NCBI GenBank assembly: GCA_041941305.1
Contig: JBGTQJ010000005.1
Span: forward strand, 124,001-188,000
Direction of reading: 5' to 3'
Origin: JANSWP01 sp041941305
GTDB lineage: Bacteria; Bacteroidota; Bacteroidia; Chitinophagales; Saprospiraceae
Length of the DNA: 64,000 nucleotides
The position numbers and the translations under genes are program-made. The notes beneath the pieces are model-generated. The model worked only from the letters and a program-made list of their open reading frames with translations. It was not told the origin of the DNA and did no database searches. This document shows, piece after piece, positions 28,751 to 39,500 of the stretch (position 1 is the first letter of the stretch; each line of letters starts with the position of its first letter).

Positions 28751-29107
28751 GTAGAAAACCCCTATCTTGTATTTTTGACAATTAGAATTAAGTAAATAAG
28801 AGGAAGCTCGATTGTGGTTTAGCATTTTATTCATTGCAATAATGTTTATTAATGATTAATTAGCCTTTTGAAAAAAGAAGAAGTTTTTGTGGCCTGGATC
28901 TAATCAGCATTTTGCCTGGTTTTGATTGTACTAATATTTCAACCAGTGCTACAAACATAGAGGGTAAGCACATAGGCAAACGAGACAACCTACTGAGACA
29001 AATGAGACAGGACTGGGACAAACGAGACAATCTATTGGGATAGATGAGACTTTAGGAATGAATAATGAAGGAATGAATCTGGAGATGCTTTTAAGCAGTC
29101 TTTATTA
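28751..29107. promoter_or_regulatory. Intergenic region with phased GAGACAA repeats
   Basis: 357 bp between two minus-strand genes, containing the promoter of the ELWxxDG-repeat gene. From 28982 to 29050 the motif GAGACAA or close variants occurs at 28982, 28995, 29004, 29015, 29024 and 29046, mostly 9-13 bp apart, close to one helical turn. This could be an operator array or a degenerate short tandem repeat. Confidence 0.4.
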
Positions 29108-32100
29108 CTAGAGGTATTTGGAGGGCAGTTTTCCAAATCTGTCTTTGAACAGGCGAGAGAAATGAACAACATCTTTTACACCGATGGAATAGGCAACTGC
29201 TTTTACACTGGATTCGCTTCTGTTTTCAAGCATTTGGCGAGCTTGATTGAGACGAACTTCCTGGATGTATTTGCTGGGCGTCATACCGACGAGTTGCTTG
29301 ACTTTTCTTCCTATTTGGCGTTTGCTCATTGCCATTTTTGTAGATAAGCTTTCCACATTAAAGTCAAAATTGCTTAGTTCTTCTTTGACGATAAATTCTA
29401 AATCTTGGAGCCATTGGAGGTCTTCGGATGATAGTTTGTGTTGTTGTATGTTTTTGGGATTTGGAGTTTCATTTTTGGTGAATTGATTTTCACTAAATGC
29501 CAACTGACGTTCTTTGTGGTTTTGCAATAAATTCTCAACTCTTGTGAATAACTCTTCTTCGTCAAATGGCTTGAGGATATAATCATCTACTCCAATCCGA
29601 AGCGCTTTGAGTCTGTCTTTCCGCTCTGCCCTGGCAGTGAGCATGATCACAGGGAGATGTCGATAACGGTCGTCAGATTTTAATTTTTGGAGTAGTTGGT
29701 AGCCATCCATTTGGGGCATCATGATGTCGCTAAGTATTAAATGAGGTGTTTTTAATCCATCATTCAAAAACGCCCAGGCTAATTCTCCGTTTTCCATAGT
29801 AATTATTTGGTATTTTTCACTGAGGATCAGCTGAATATAATCTCGAAGGGCATGATTGTCTTCGACGATGAGAAGTGTGGGTTGTCGGTTGTCGGTTGTG
29901 GCTTGTGTGTTCGTGGGAATGCTTGCGAGCGATTGTTGCTGAGGAAAGGAGGAAGGTGTTGCCTCAAGATTGAAATATTTCTTTGAGATACCAGTTTCTT
30001 GTGCGGAAGGGTGCTCTTTGCTGGGAGACAGGAGGGTACTTGTTCCCATGATCTGTTTTTTAGGAAATTCAAAGAAAAAAGTACTACCCTTTCCCAAAAT
30101 ACTTTCAACTCGCAAACTTCCATTCATCAGTTTGGAGAATTCCAGGCTAAGAGCGAGTCCAATACCTGTCCCACCTTCTGTAGGGGCATTGGGTTGTGAA
30201 GATTGATAGAAGCGGCTAAAGACATTTGGCAGGTCATCCGGATGAATGCCTCTTCCAGTGTCTTGGACAGTTAGCAAGATTCGATTGGCCAAGTCTTCTA
30301 TATGAACCATAATGCTTCCCTTTGGAGCTGTGAATTTCAATGCGTTGGATAGGAGGTTGTTGAAGATTTTTTCAAATTTGGTTGAATCTAATTCTAATTG
30401 GAGGTATTTATCCGCTTGATATTGAAATTTTAATTCGATTTGTTGGTATTGTGCATGGGACTCAAAGGCAGCAATTAATCTTTGCAGAAATGGGTAAAAC
30501 GGAACCGCCTCTTCTTTGAGTTTTATTTTGCTAGACTCCATCTTAGTTAGGTCAAGAATTTCATTGACCAAACTCAGTAAGTTTTGAGTGTTTGTTTGGA
30601 TCAATTTAGCAAAGGTAAAATCTCTATTTGTCAATCGATTCCCTTTGATCATACTGCTTAGTGGTCCCAATATCAAGGTAAGTGGCGTTCGCAACTCATG
30701 TGAAACATTGGCAAAAAAGCGAGATTTGATTTTATCGAGGTGTTGTAATTCTTCTTTTTGTTTTTCAATGGTTTCGGTTCGTTCCAGCACCATTTTTTCT
30801 AAAAGCCTTTGCTGTTTTTTTAGCTGAGTGGTTCTATTTTTATACCATGAAAATGCCAAAGCACAAATGCCAAAAATACTCAAAGCCAAAAACCAGGCTT
30901 TCAGATAAAAAGGTTTTAAAACATAAATAGGAATAGACAATTCTTGTTTTGAAAATTGTCCATTGGCACCTTGTCCTTTTATTCTTAAAGTATAATGCCC
31001 ATAAGTCAATCCACTGATTCTCAACGAATTATTTGAAAATAGATTCCAGTTTTTATCCTGCCCATCTATTTTATAGGCATATCGAATCCTAGAAGCATTC
31101 TGGTATTCCAATAAGGCAAATTTTATATTGAAAAAACGTTCACCTGGCTGAAGCCTAATTTGAGGGTTTTTCAAAATTTCAAAAGTTCTATCTTCAATAA
31201 GATTGGTTTCTGAATTGTACTGTTGAAATTCGGTAATTCGAAGTGGCACATTTAAAGTATCCCTAGCCACAGTAAAATCTTTTGGATGAAAAGCCGTAAT
31301 GCCATTTAATCCTCCAAAATATAGATTGCCCTTTTCATCCTGATGATGTGATATTCGATTGAACTCGTTATAAGTTATGCCATCTTTTTCCAAATAAGCC
31401 TTTGTGAAATGAGTATGTTTATTAAACTGAATGACTCCATAATCACTTGGTAGCCAGAGGTTTCCAACTTCATCTTCATAAACTGCATAAATGGTATTGT
31501 TAGACAAACCATCCGCGATGGTGAATTGCCGAATTGAGTTAGAAGCCTGCTCACTGCCTACTGTATACTGCCATCTGATCAACCCTCCTCCCCCGGTCGC
31601 TACCCAAATTCTCCCCTCTTCTTCTAAGTCCTTTGTCAAATGAAAAATATTATCATTAGGGAAATAATTTGCCTCGCTTCCACCAGTCCAATATCGCTCA
31701 ATAATCCCTTTTTGGTGATTTAATAGATAGATACCGAAAGAGGTCCCAATAAGCATGTTTTCCTTGTCCAGCTCTAAAAATGTATAAATAACCCCACCGG
31801 ATGGCAATTCAAAATCATTCCATTGCTTAAAAACATGAATACTGTCGAGCGAAGGATTGATAAACCCAAGCGGTCCATCCCAGGTACCCACCCAAATGGT
31901 TTCATGGAGATCTTTATACAAACTCCAAATACCACTGGAATACTCCTCTTCCCAATAAATGGTCTGATAGGTTTTATCAGAAATTTGATAATGGTTAATT
32001 GGCACATTTGCAAAAAGTAGATGATCATCATCTGCCAAAAAAGCTAACCGGTGATCAATGTCAGCAAGTCTATTTTGATGATCCAGCACCTTGAATTCTG

Positions 32101-33313
32101 GCAGGCGTTCTGGCTGCATATTTGAGAGATCAACCTTATAATCCCCTTGTTCTTCTGTGCTTACCCATAAAGTATTCCCCTTTCGGACCATTCCTCTACA
32201 ACTGATAAACCTATTCAAATCGTAGGTAGGAGCAGCGTTATATAAATATCGTTGAAAAGGATTTTTAGAAAGTTTGATAATATAGAAACCATGTGAAGTA
32301 GATACCACCGTCTTTCCCGATTTATGGAAATAAATATCCTGAATGACATTTTTGGCAATTTCGGGAAATTCTCTGTTGAAATCGAATAGCATTCCTTGCT
32401 CTGGATGGAATACAAAAAACCGACTTTCACTTCGATACCAAAAACTATGGTCACTTTTTCGATAATAAATTCTACAGGTCCAATCATCGCATTTCAGAGG
32501 TGAAGAAATACGATTTAATGGTAGTATTTTCAATTGAGTTTTCGATGAAAAAGATACAAGTTCCAGTTGGTGAATAAAGGAGGGTAGCTCTCTTTTAAAA
32601 GTACCAAACACATTGTTTCCATAGTCAAGGCCGCAAAGGAAAAAATTGTGGCTATCCCAGGACTTGATGATTTCCCCTTCAGAAGTTATTTCATATAGTT
32701 GAGACGATACCCCTGGCACCAAACTTTCTACCAGGAAAGTTTTTGGAGAAATTTGAAGCCAGGGGTACATATCTCGCCAATCGTTTTTTGCAATTTCCTT
32801 AAACTTCTTTCCTTTTTCGTAAATTAATAAACTGCCATCTTTCGTCCCAAGAAAAACGGTTTTGTAATCTTCACTTATGCCTGCATGGAATATATCGGAG
32901 ATATTAAAGGAGACTTCATTGCCAAATCGGCTTTCTACAGTTTGAACCTCTCCTGTTTTGGGATTTAATAAACTTAGGTTTTTGACAAGAGACAGGCGAG
33001 AAGGAACTATATAAGTAAATAACCACAGCCAACCCTCACTATCTTGAAAAACTTGATGGATTTCATTGGCTGTCAGACTGTTACGCTCTTTGGTAAATAA
33101 TTTGAAATCATAACCATCAAATCGATTCAGACCATATTTGGTACCCAGCCAAATAAAACCATCTTCATCTTCATAAGAACAATAAACTTCACGATGAGAT
33201 ATGCCCTCTTCTATTCCAAAATATTGAACATCAGCAATATACTCCTGCGAAAAGGCAGGAAAAAAAAGGAAAAGGAATAGCCCTGAAAAAATGATATGTG
33301 GTTTTCTCTTCAG
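29108..33313 (-). CDS. Full-length hybrid two-component regulator (HTCS) with AraC output; non-ATG start
   Basis: The stretch 32770-29108 has an ATG, but the frame stays open for 181 more codons upstream and encodes a signal peptide (KRKPHIIFSGLFLFLFFPAFSQ) and the first propeller blades (DGFIWLGTKYGLNRFDG). The only start-like codon before the signal peptide is a CTG at 33313; an in-frame stop lies just upstream. With that start the protein has 1401 residues, normal for HTCS: periplasmic two-component propeller, Y_Y_Y domain, one membrane helix, HisKA (H872 in SHELRTP), HATPase (DTGRGI, GGTGIGLALS), receiver (D1196 in SDIMMPQMDG) and an AraC HTH ending FGKLPSKYL. It likely senses a glycan breakdown product and controls nearby surface genes. 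Either CTG is used or the ATG was lost. Confidence 0.88.
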   Translation of the reverse strand: MKRKPHIIFSGLFLFLFFPAFSQEYIADVQYFGIEEGISHREVYCSYEDEDGFIWLGTKYGLNRFDGYDFKLFTKERNSLTANEIHQVFQDSEGWLWLFTYIVPSRLSLVKNLSLLNPKTGEVQTVESRFGNEVSFNISDIFHAGISEDYKTVFLGTKDGSLLIYEKGKKFKEIAKNDWRDMYPWLQISPKTFLVESLVPGVSSQLYEITSEGEIIKSWDSHNFFLCGLDYGNNVFGTFKRELPSFIHQLELVSFSSKTQLKILPLNRISSPLKCDDWTCRIYYRKSDHSFWYRSESRFFVFHPEQGMLFDFNREFPEIAKNVIQDIYFHKSGKTVVSTSHGFYIIKLSKNPFQRYLYNAAPTYDLNRFISCRGMVRKGNTLWVSTEEQGDYKVDLSNMQPERLPEFKVLDHQNRLADIDHRLAFLADDDHLLFANVPINHYQISDKTYQTIYWEEEYSSGIWSLYKDLHETIWVGTWDGPLGFINPSLDSIHVFKQWNDFELPSGGVIYTFLELDKENMLIGTSFGIYLLNHQKGIIERYWTGGSEANYFPNDNIFHLTKDLEEEGRIWVATGGGGLIRWQYTVGSEQASNSIRQFTIADGLSNNTIYAVYEDEVGNLWLPSDYGVIQFNKHTHFTKAYLEKDGITYNEFNRISHHQDEKGNLYFGGLNGITAFHPKDFTVARDTLNVPLRITEFQQYNSETNLIEDRTFEILKNPQIRLQPGERFFNIKFALLEYQNASRIRYAYKIDGQDKNWNLFSNNSLRISGLTYGHYTLRIKGQGANGQFSKQELSIPIYVLKPFYLKAWFLALSIFGICALAFSWYKNRTTQLKKQQRLLEKMVLERTETIEKQKEELQHLDKIKSRFFANVSHELRTPLTLILGPLSSMIKGNRLTNRDFTFAKLIQTNTQNLLSLVNEILDLTKMESSKIKLKEEAVPFYPFLQRLIAAFESHAQYQQIELKFQYQADKYLQLELDSTKFEKIFNNLLSNALKFTAPKGSIMVHIEDLANRILLTVQDTGRGIHPDDLPNVFSRFYQSSQPNAPTEGGTGIGLALSLEFSKLMNGSLRVESILGKGSTFFFEFPKKQIMGTSTLLSPSKEHPSAQETGISKKYFNLEATPSSFPQQQSLASIPTNTQATTDNRQPTLLIVEDNHALRDYIQLILSEKYQIITMENGELAWAFLNDGLKTPHLILSDIMMPQMDGYQLLQKLKSDDRYRHLPVIMLTARAERKDRLKALRIGVDDYILKPFDEEELFTRVENLLQNHKERQLAFSENQFTKNETPNPKNIQQHKLSSEDLQWLQDLEFIVKEELSNFDFNVESLSTKMAMSKRQIGRKVKQLVGMTPSKYIQEVRLNQARQMLENRSESSVKAVAYSIGVKDVVHFSRLFKDRFGKLPSKYL

Positions 33314-33452
33314 ATGTAGTTGTATTGATTATCCAAAATCAGTAAGTTTGGAATTATTAGGTATGGAAATTTGACTTTGCTTAAAGGTAGGTAAAATTCA
33401 AATGTTAATCTTTTTGATGGGTAGACATACCGATTGAAGACCCAAAAATGCT

Positions 33453-33507
33453 AAATGAGAAGATAGTTTGCCACCTTGGGATTTAGGCGGCAATCTATCT
33501 CATATTT
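33453..33507 (-). terminator. Hairpin downstream of the giant secreted protein gene
   Basis: Imperfect stem between 33453-33472 (AAATGAGAAGATAGTTTGCC) and 33489-33507, about 30 bp past the stop of the 2375-residue protein. No clear T-tract. Confidence 0.45.
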
Positions 33508-33538
33508 CAATGCTATGTCTAATGTTTTAAAAAATGAA

Positions 33539-36500
33539 TTACCTCATCAAAGTCACATCCCCCTCATACAACTCCACTGCCCCATCCACAAACTCGATCT
33601 CCGCAAACCAGGCAAAAACAGCCGCGTTCAGGTACTCTCCACGATAAGTGCCATCCCAACTGAATTTAGGATCATTTGGAGGGAAGTCGTAGAATTCATA
33701 AACCGTTTCGCCCCATCGATTGAATACCAGGAAGGATTTAATTTTTGCGACTTGTGGTCCAGAGAAGATCATAAACACATCGTTGGTCCCGTCATTGTTG
33801 GGGGAGAAAGCGTTGGGAACGTAGATCGGTCGCTCCTTTTTCACAAAAATTGTGACATTGTCGCTATCTGAACAGCCATTGGATTCTACGGTTACCGTAA
33901 AATCAGTGGTTTGGAATGGCATTGCAGAAGTATTCAGGCAGGTATCGCAGTTTACAACCTCTGCAGGTTCCCAAATTACGTTGTCGATTTCATTTGGATT
34001 GATAGAAACCTGGGCCGCCAGAGCAAGGCTGTCTCCGAGTATGATCGTATTATCTTGTACAAAAACTGCCAGTTCTACCGTCAGTTGCTGTGGTTCTATC
34101 ATGCTGATTGTTAAGGTATTTTCACAACCGATTGCATCTTGCACCACTACGATATGGTCGCCTGCGGGTAAATTGGTCCAGGTATTGTTTTGATCAAAAT
34201 CACCGCCATTTAGAGAATAAACATAAGGTTCCAGCCCTCCGGATACAGAAGTAACTGTTATGACTCCATCATTTTCTCCAAAGCAGGAAATATTGGAAAT
34301 TGATACATTGGGCATTGGCTCTTCAACAATCTGAATGTCAAAGCTATTGGACCAATCGCAATTGTCTTCTGTATAAGTGTAGGTGACTGTGTGGAAGCCG
34401 ATTCCAACTATATTCGGATCAAATATTCCATCTGAAGGATCACTAATGCCCGTTCCACTCCAAATTCCGGATCCTGATCCAGCATTGCCGGAAATCGTGG
34501 CATTCAGTGTCACAGTTGGCATATTTTCTACAAAACAAATGGGTGCTACTACTTCAAAGTCGATAGTGGCATTTGGGCAATCATCAGCCTGGCAGGTTAG
34601 TTGGACGATAGGATTGGGACAAATACCATTTCCAACTGCTTCTATCTGTAGAGTTACTTGTTCCAATGGAGCTAAGCCAGACACCAAATAACTTTCGTCA
34701 GAAGTTTGCATTCCTGGTTGTCCGCTTATAACAGTAGCTATATAATCTGAAGCACCTAAAACTTCAGTCCAAATAAATTCAATACTGCTGGTGGTAGTTG
34801 TACAATCTAAAACAGGATCTTGTAAAATGTCAGCAACATCTACTTCCTGAATAGCAACATCTGAAACACAACCGTTGTCTTCTAACAAAAGTGAAATGGA
34901 ATAAATACCTTCACTTGGCCAAATTACTTGATGTGGGCCAGGTCCAGTACCAGGCAGAGCTGTACCTCCATCAAAATCCCAATTGTAAACCGCATCAACA
35001 CTCGCAGTTCCACTAAAGGTTACTGTCGTACCATCTGTTACACATACTGGTGATTCTACAGTAAAATCTGCCGGTATTGTCGCGATGATTGTGATGTCTG
35101 TAGTAGCAATATAAGTGCAATTGTTTTCCTGATAGGTCAAGGTAATGGTATGGGTACCTAATCCTGCTGTAGCCGGGTCAAAGAAACCTTCATCGGGATT
35201 GATAATTCCAGGACCATCCCAAATGACAAAGCCTGTTCCGTTGCCCAAACCAAAAGGTTGTAATTCGATTACCGGTGCTCCTAAAACACCCAAACATATA
35301 TCATCTACCGGCTCAATGCCAACTGGCCAGGGTGGACAATCATCAGTTGTACAGCTTATTTGGGCGGAAGCAGGCCCACAAACACCTGCATTTTGAGCAA
35401 CAACTTCAATCATAACTTCATCCAGGGGATTTAAACCTGTGACGAGGTAGGACGTGTCTGAATTCATAAGACCGGAAGCGCCGCTAATGACATTGACGAC
35501 ATAATCGACTACTCCAGGGATACTGGGCCAGATGAACTCTATTGATTCCGTAGTAGTAGTACAGGAAATATTGGGTTCTGGAAGTGGTTCTAAAACATCC
35601 ACAGAATTGACAAACATTTCAGAAACACAGCCGTCTTGGTCAGTTATTGTCAAAGTAATCGTTTGTGTTCCGATATCTGTCCAGAAAATCTCATGAGGTC
35701 CTGGATCATTGCCACCGGGATTGGCGCTACCAGGTCCAAAATCCCATTCAAAGGTACTACCCGGTTGTGCATTGCCAATGAAGGTAATGATAGAATTCTC
35801 GAACACACATACTGGTGAAATAACATCAAAATCTGCTGTAGGTGGCACGATCATCTGTACCTCGGCAGAAATATCATAATCGCAATTGGCTTCTGAGAAA
35901 ACATAAGTGACATCATTCAACCCTGGTGTGCCTAAGGCAGGATCAAAAATACCATTGATGGGATCGATAATGGCATCTCCCTGCCAGAAACCAGTCCCAC
36001 TGCCATTACTCCCTGAAACGTTTACATTGAGCATAAAAGGAACTGCAGCAGCGTCCAGACAAACCAAAGGTGGTGTGACAATATCTAAAATAATATCAGG
36101 GCATTCCATTGCTATGCAGGATATTTCAGTAGTGACTGGACCACAGACTGTTGTGCCTTCTGTTAATACCTCAATGGTGACCTCATCATTTGGCATCAAG
36201 CCATCAATTTGATAAGATGTATCTGAAGTCATAATACCTGTAGCTCCACTCAAAACTGTCACAGTGTAATTATTAGCACCGGCTACATTTTCCCATATGA
36301 ATTCGATGGAAGTAGTAGAAGAGTTACAGTCAATAATGGGGGCTACCAAAGGTAAATCTACCTGAACATCAAGACTTAATGTTTCAGAGATACAACCATT
36401 TTCTTCAACTGTTAAGCTAATGGTTTTAGTGCCACCATCTGTCCAATTTACGGCAAAGGGTCCTTGTCCACCTCCATTGGCAATTCCATCATCAAATGTC

Positions 36501-39500
36501 CAGTTGTAAGTAGCTCCCGTGGCTGCATTACCGGTGTACGCTAAGGTGGTGAAGTCATCCAGACATATTGGAGAGACAACTGTAAAGTCCGCCGTTGGTT
36601 GTGTGTATACATTAATGTCTATTTCGGCATTGTAAATACATGTCAACTCTTCATAAGTGACCGAAACGGTGTTTGTCCCCTGATTTGCCTGATTTGGGTC
36701 AAAAGTGCCATTGGTAGGATCTGTTATTCCGTCGCCACTCCAGGTGAAGGTACCACCTCCCATTACTCCAGCAATATTGGCAACTAAATCAAAAGGAGTA
36801 GAAGCCGCATCCAAACAAATATCGGCTTCTGGCTCTATGATTAAATCAGCAGTTGGGCAATCCTGAGCGGTACAGTTCATTTGAGCAGAAGTATTTGGAC
36901 AAATGCCATCACTTGTGGCTTCAACTTCAATGGTGACCTGATCACCGGGATTTAAATTATTGAAAATAAAAGAAGTATCAGAATTGGATACACCACCTGT
37001 ACCGCTTACAACAGTCACATTGTAGCCTGTCGCGTTGGGCACTTGATTCCATATAAATTCTATAAAATTGATATCAGAATTACAGGAAATAACCGGCGTT
37101 TCAAGTGGCTCCGAAATGGCAATATTTTGGGAACTGGTTTCTGAGACACAACCATTTTCCTCCACCATTAGGCTGATTGAATAGGTGCCACCTGCATCCC
37201 AGGAGATTTGGTGGGGACCAGGTCCTGTTACAGAAGCAGGCATTCCACCATTAAAGTCCCAGGTAAATAGTGCATCTGAAGAAGCATTTCCGATGTAGTT
37301 GATTACAGAAGCATCTTCTGAGCATATAGGAGAATCATTTGTGAAGGTGGCTGTAGGTTCTTCAAAAATCTGGATGATCAAACTGCCATTGTAAGTACAA
37401 TTGTTTTCTTCATAAGTCACCAAAATATTATTGGTGCCAATGACCCCTTGATTTGGGTCAAAAATGCCATTGATTGGATCCGTAATCCCATCACCGCTCC
37501 AGGTAAATGTGCCACCTCCGGCACCTCCGTTTTGGGAAGCAGATAGCATGATGGTTCCATTATTGCCATCCAGGCAAATATCTGATACCGAGTCAATAGT
37601 CACATCAATTACAGGACAATCTTGTGCTTCGCAAGTAATTTGTGCCGAACTGTTTCCACAGGCTCCGTCTCCTTCAGCTATGACTTCGATGGTGACCTGG
37701 TCTCCAGGATTTAAGCCAGAGACTTCATAACTCGTTTGGGAAGTTTGAGTACCTGTTGGGCCACTAATGACATTAACGTAATAGCCAGTAGCACCAGTTA
37801 CAGGTTGCCAAACAAACGCTATGATGGCAGTAGACGTATTACAATTAATGACAGGTGCAGCAAGGGGTTCATCCACATTTACGGTTTCACTGATTTGCTC
37901 ACTGGTACAATCATTTTCTTCTACAATCAAGGAAATGGTTTTTGCACCACCACTCGTCCATTGCACTTCATGCGGTCCTGGACCAGTCCCAGGAGTAGCT
38001 GTTCCTCCACTAAAATTCCAGGTGAAATTGGCGCTGTCAGAAGCTGTTCCATTGTAGGTGATCGTGGAAAAACTATCTATACAAATTGGGTCAGTAATGG
38101 TAAAATCTGCTGTTGGAGATTCGATAATATTGATGCTTATTGAATCTGCATAATCGCAATCATTTTCGTTGAAGTCGTATATAACGGTGTTGCTCCCCAA
38201 ATTTGCCTGACCTGGATCAAAAGTCCCTGCCTGCGAATCTGTGATTCCAGGACCACTCCAGGTACCTGTTCCAGTACTATCTCCACCCATGATTTCTACC
38301 ATTAAATCGAATGGTGAAACATTGGCATCCAGACAAATATCATCTACGGGTTCTATATTTATGGTAATGTCCACGCAATCTTGAGCAGTACAAGTGTGAA
38401 TGGCGCTGCTTTCCCCACAGGCTGTATCGCCAATTGCAATCACCTCAATTTCTACCTCTTCACCTGGTGCAAGCCCCGTTACTTCAAAATTATTGTTACC
38501 CTGCACGCCAGTTTGCCCGGTTATCACATTTACGGTATAACCACTCGCCCCTGGAATCAAATCCCACAAAAATTCAACAGAACTAATGGTGATCAACCCA
38601 CAGGAAATTTCAGGGTCATCCAGGGGTGGATCGACTTGTACAGTTTCTGTTATCTCCTCTGAAGTACAACCATTTTCTTCAACCGTTAGAGAAATAGTAT
38701 AAGTGCCTGGTGCATCCCAACTCACATCATGGGGACCTGGACCAACGCCTGGATTTGCGTCTCCACCATCAAAATCCCATGTAAAAGTGGCAGCAAGCCC
38801 TCCTGTTCCGATATAGTCAACTGTTGCAAAATCGTCCATACATATTGGAGAATCTACGGTAAACTCAGCCGTAGGAATTTCATTCACAACTACTTCTACT
38901 GAAGTTTCATCCGTACAATTTCCGTCTGTCCCCAAAATATAATAAGTAGTAGTGACAGAAGGCATTACCAGCGTGCTGGATAGCTCATTGGATGGATCGG
39001 CAGGCGTAGCACTGTGGAAAGTAATAAGGGCATTGGTGTTATTGTGATCCGTAATATTTAAATCATTTAACTCGTAAGAATCGCCTACGCAAATCATAGG
39101 TTCATCCAAAACTTCCAGATCTGGATCGACCGAATTGTCTTCTACTACTACAAAGTAGGTATCTACGCAAGGTGGATCTGCATTAAAATTGGTGACGGTC
39201 AGGGTATATTCTCCTGCTTCATCTACCGTAATGCTAGGATCAGTTCCAATAAAACCACTTGGCCCTTCCCATTCCAGATTATCAGAAGGATTGGAAAGAG
39301 AACCATCCAAAGTGACAGTAGCATTAGAACAATCTATAGGATCAGGTGGGTCTGGGCTGATGACTGCCTGTGCTGCTATTTCCTCAAAAGTGATAACGAC
39401 AATACTATCACAGCCTTGCCAGCCTAGTAAATTCAAGTTGTGTGGGCCAGGTGGACAGAAAAAATCATCTCCTACTTCTACACATTCTCCCTCGCAAACT

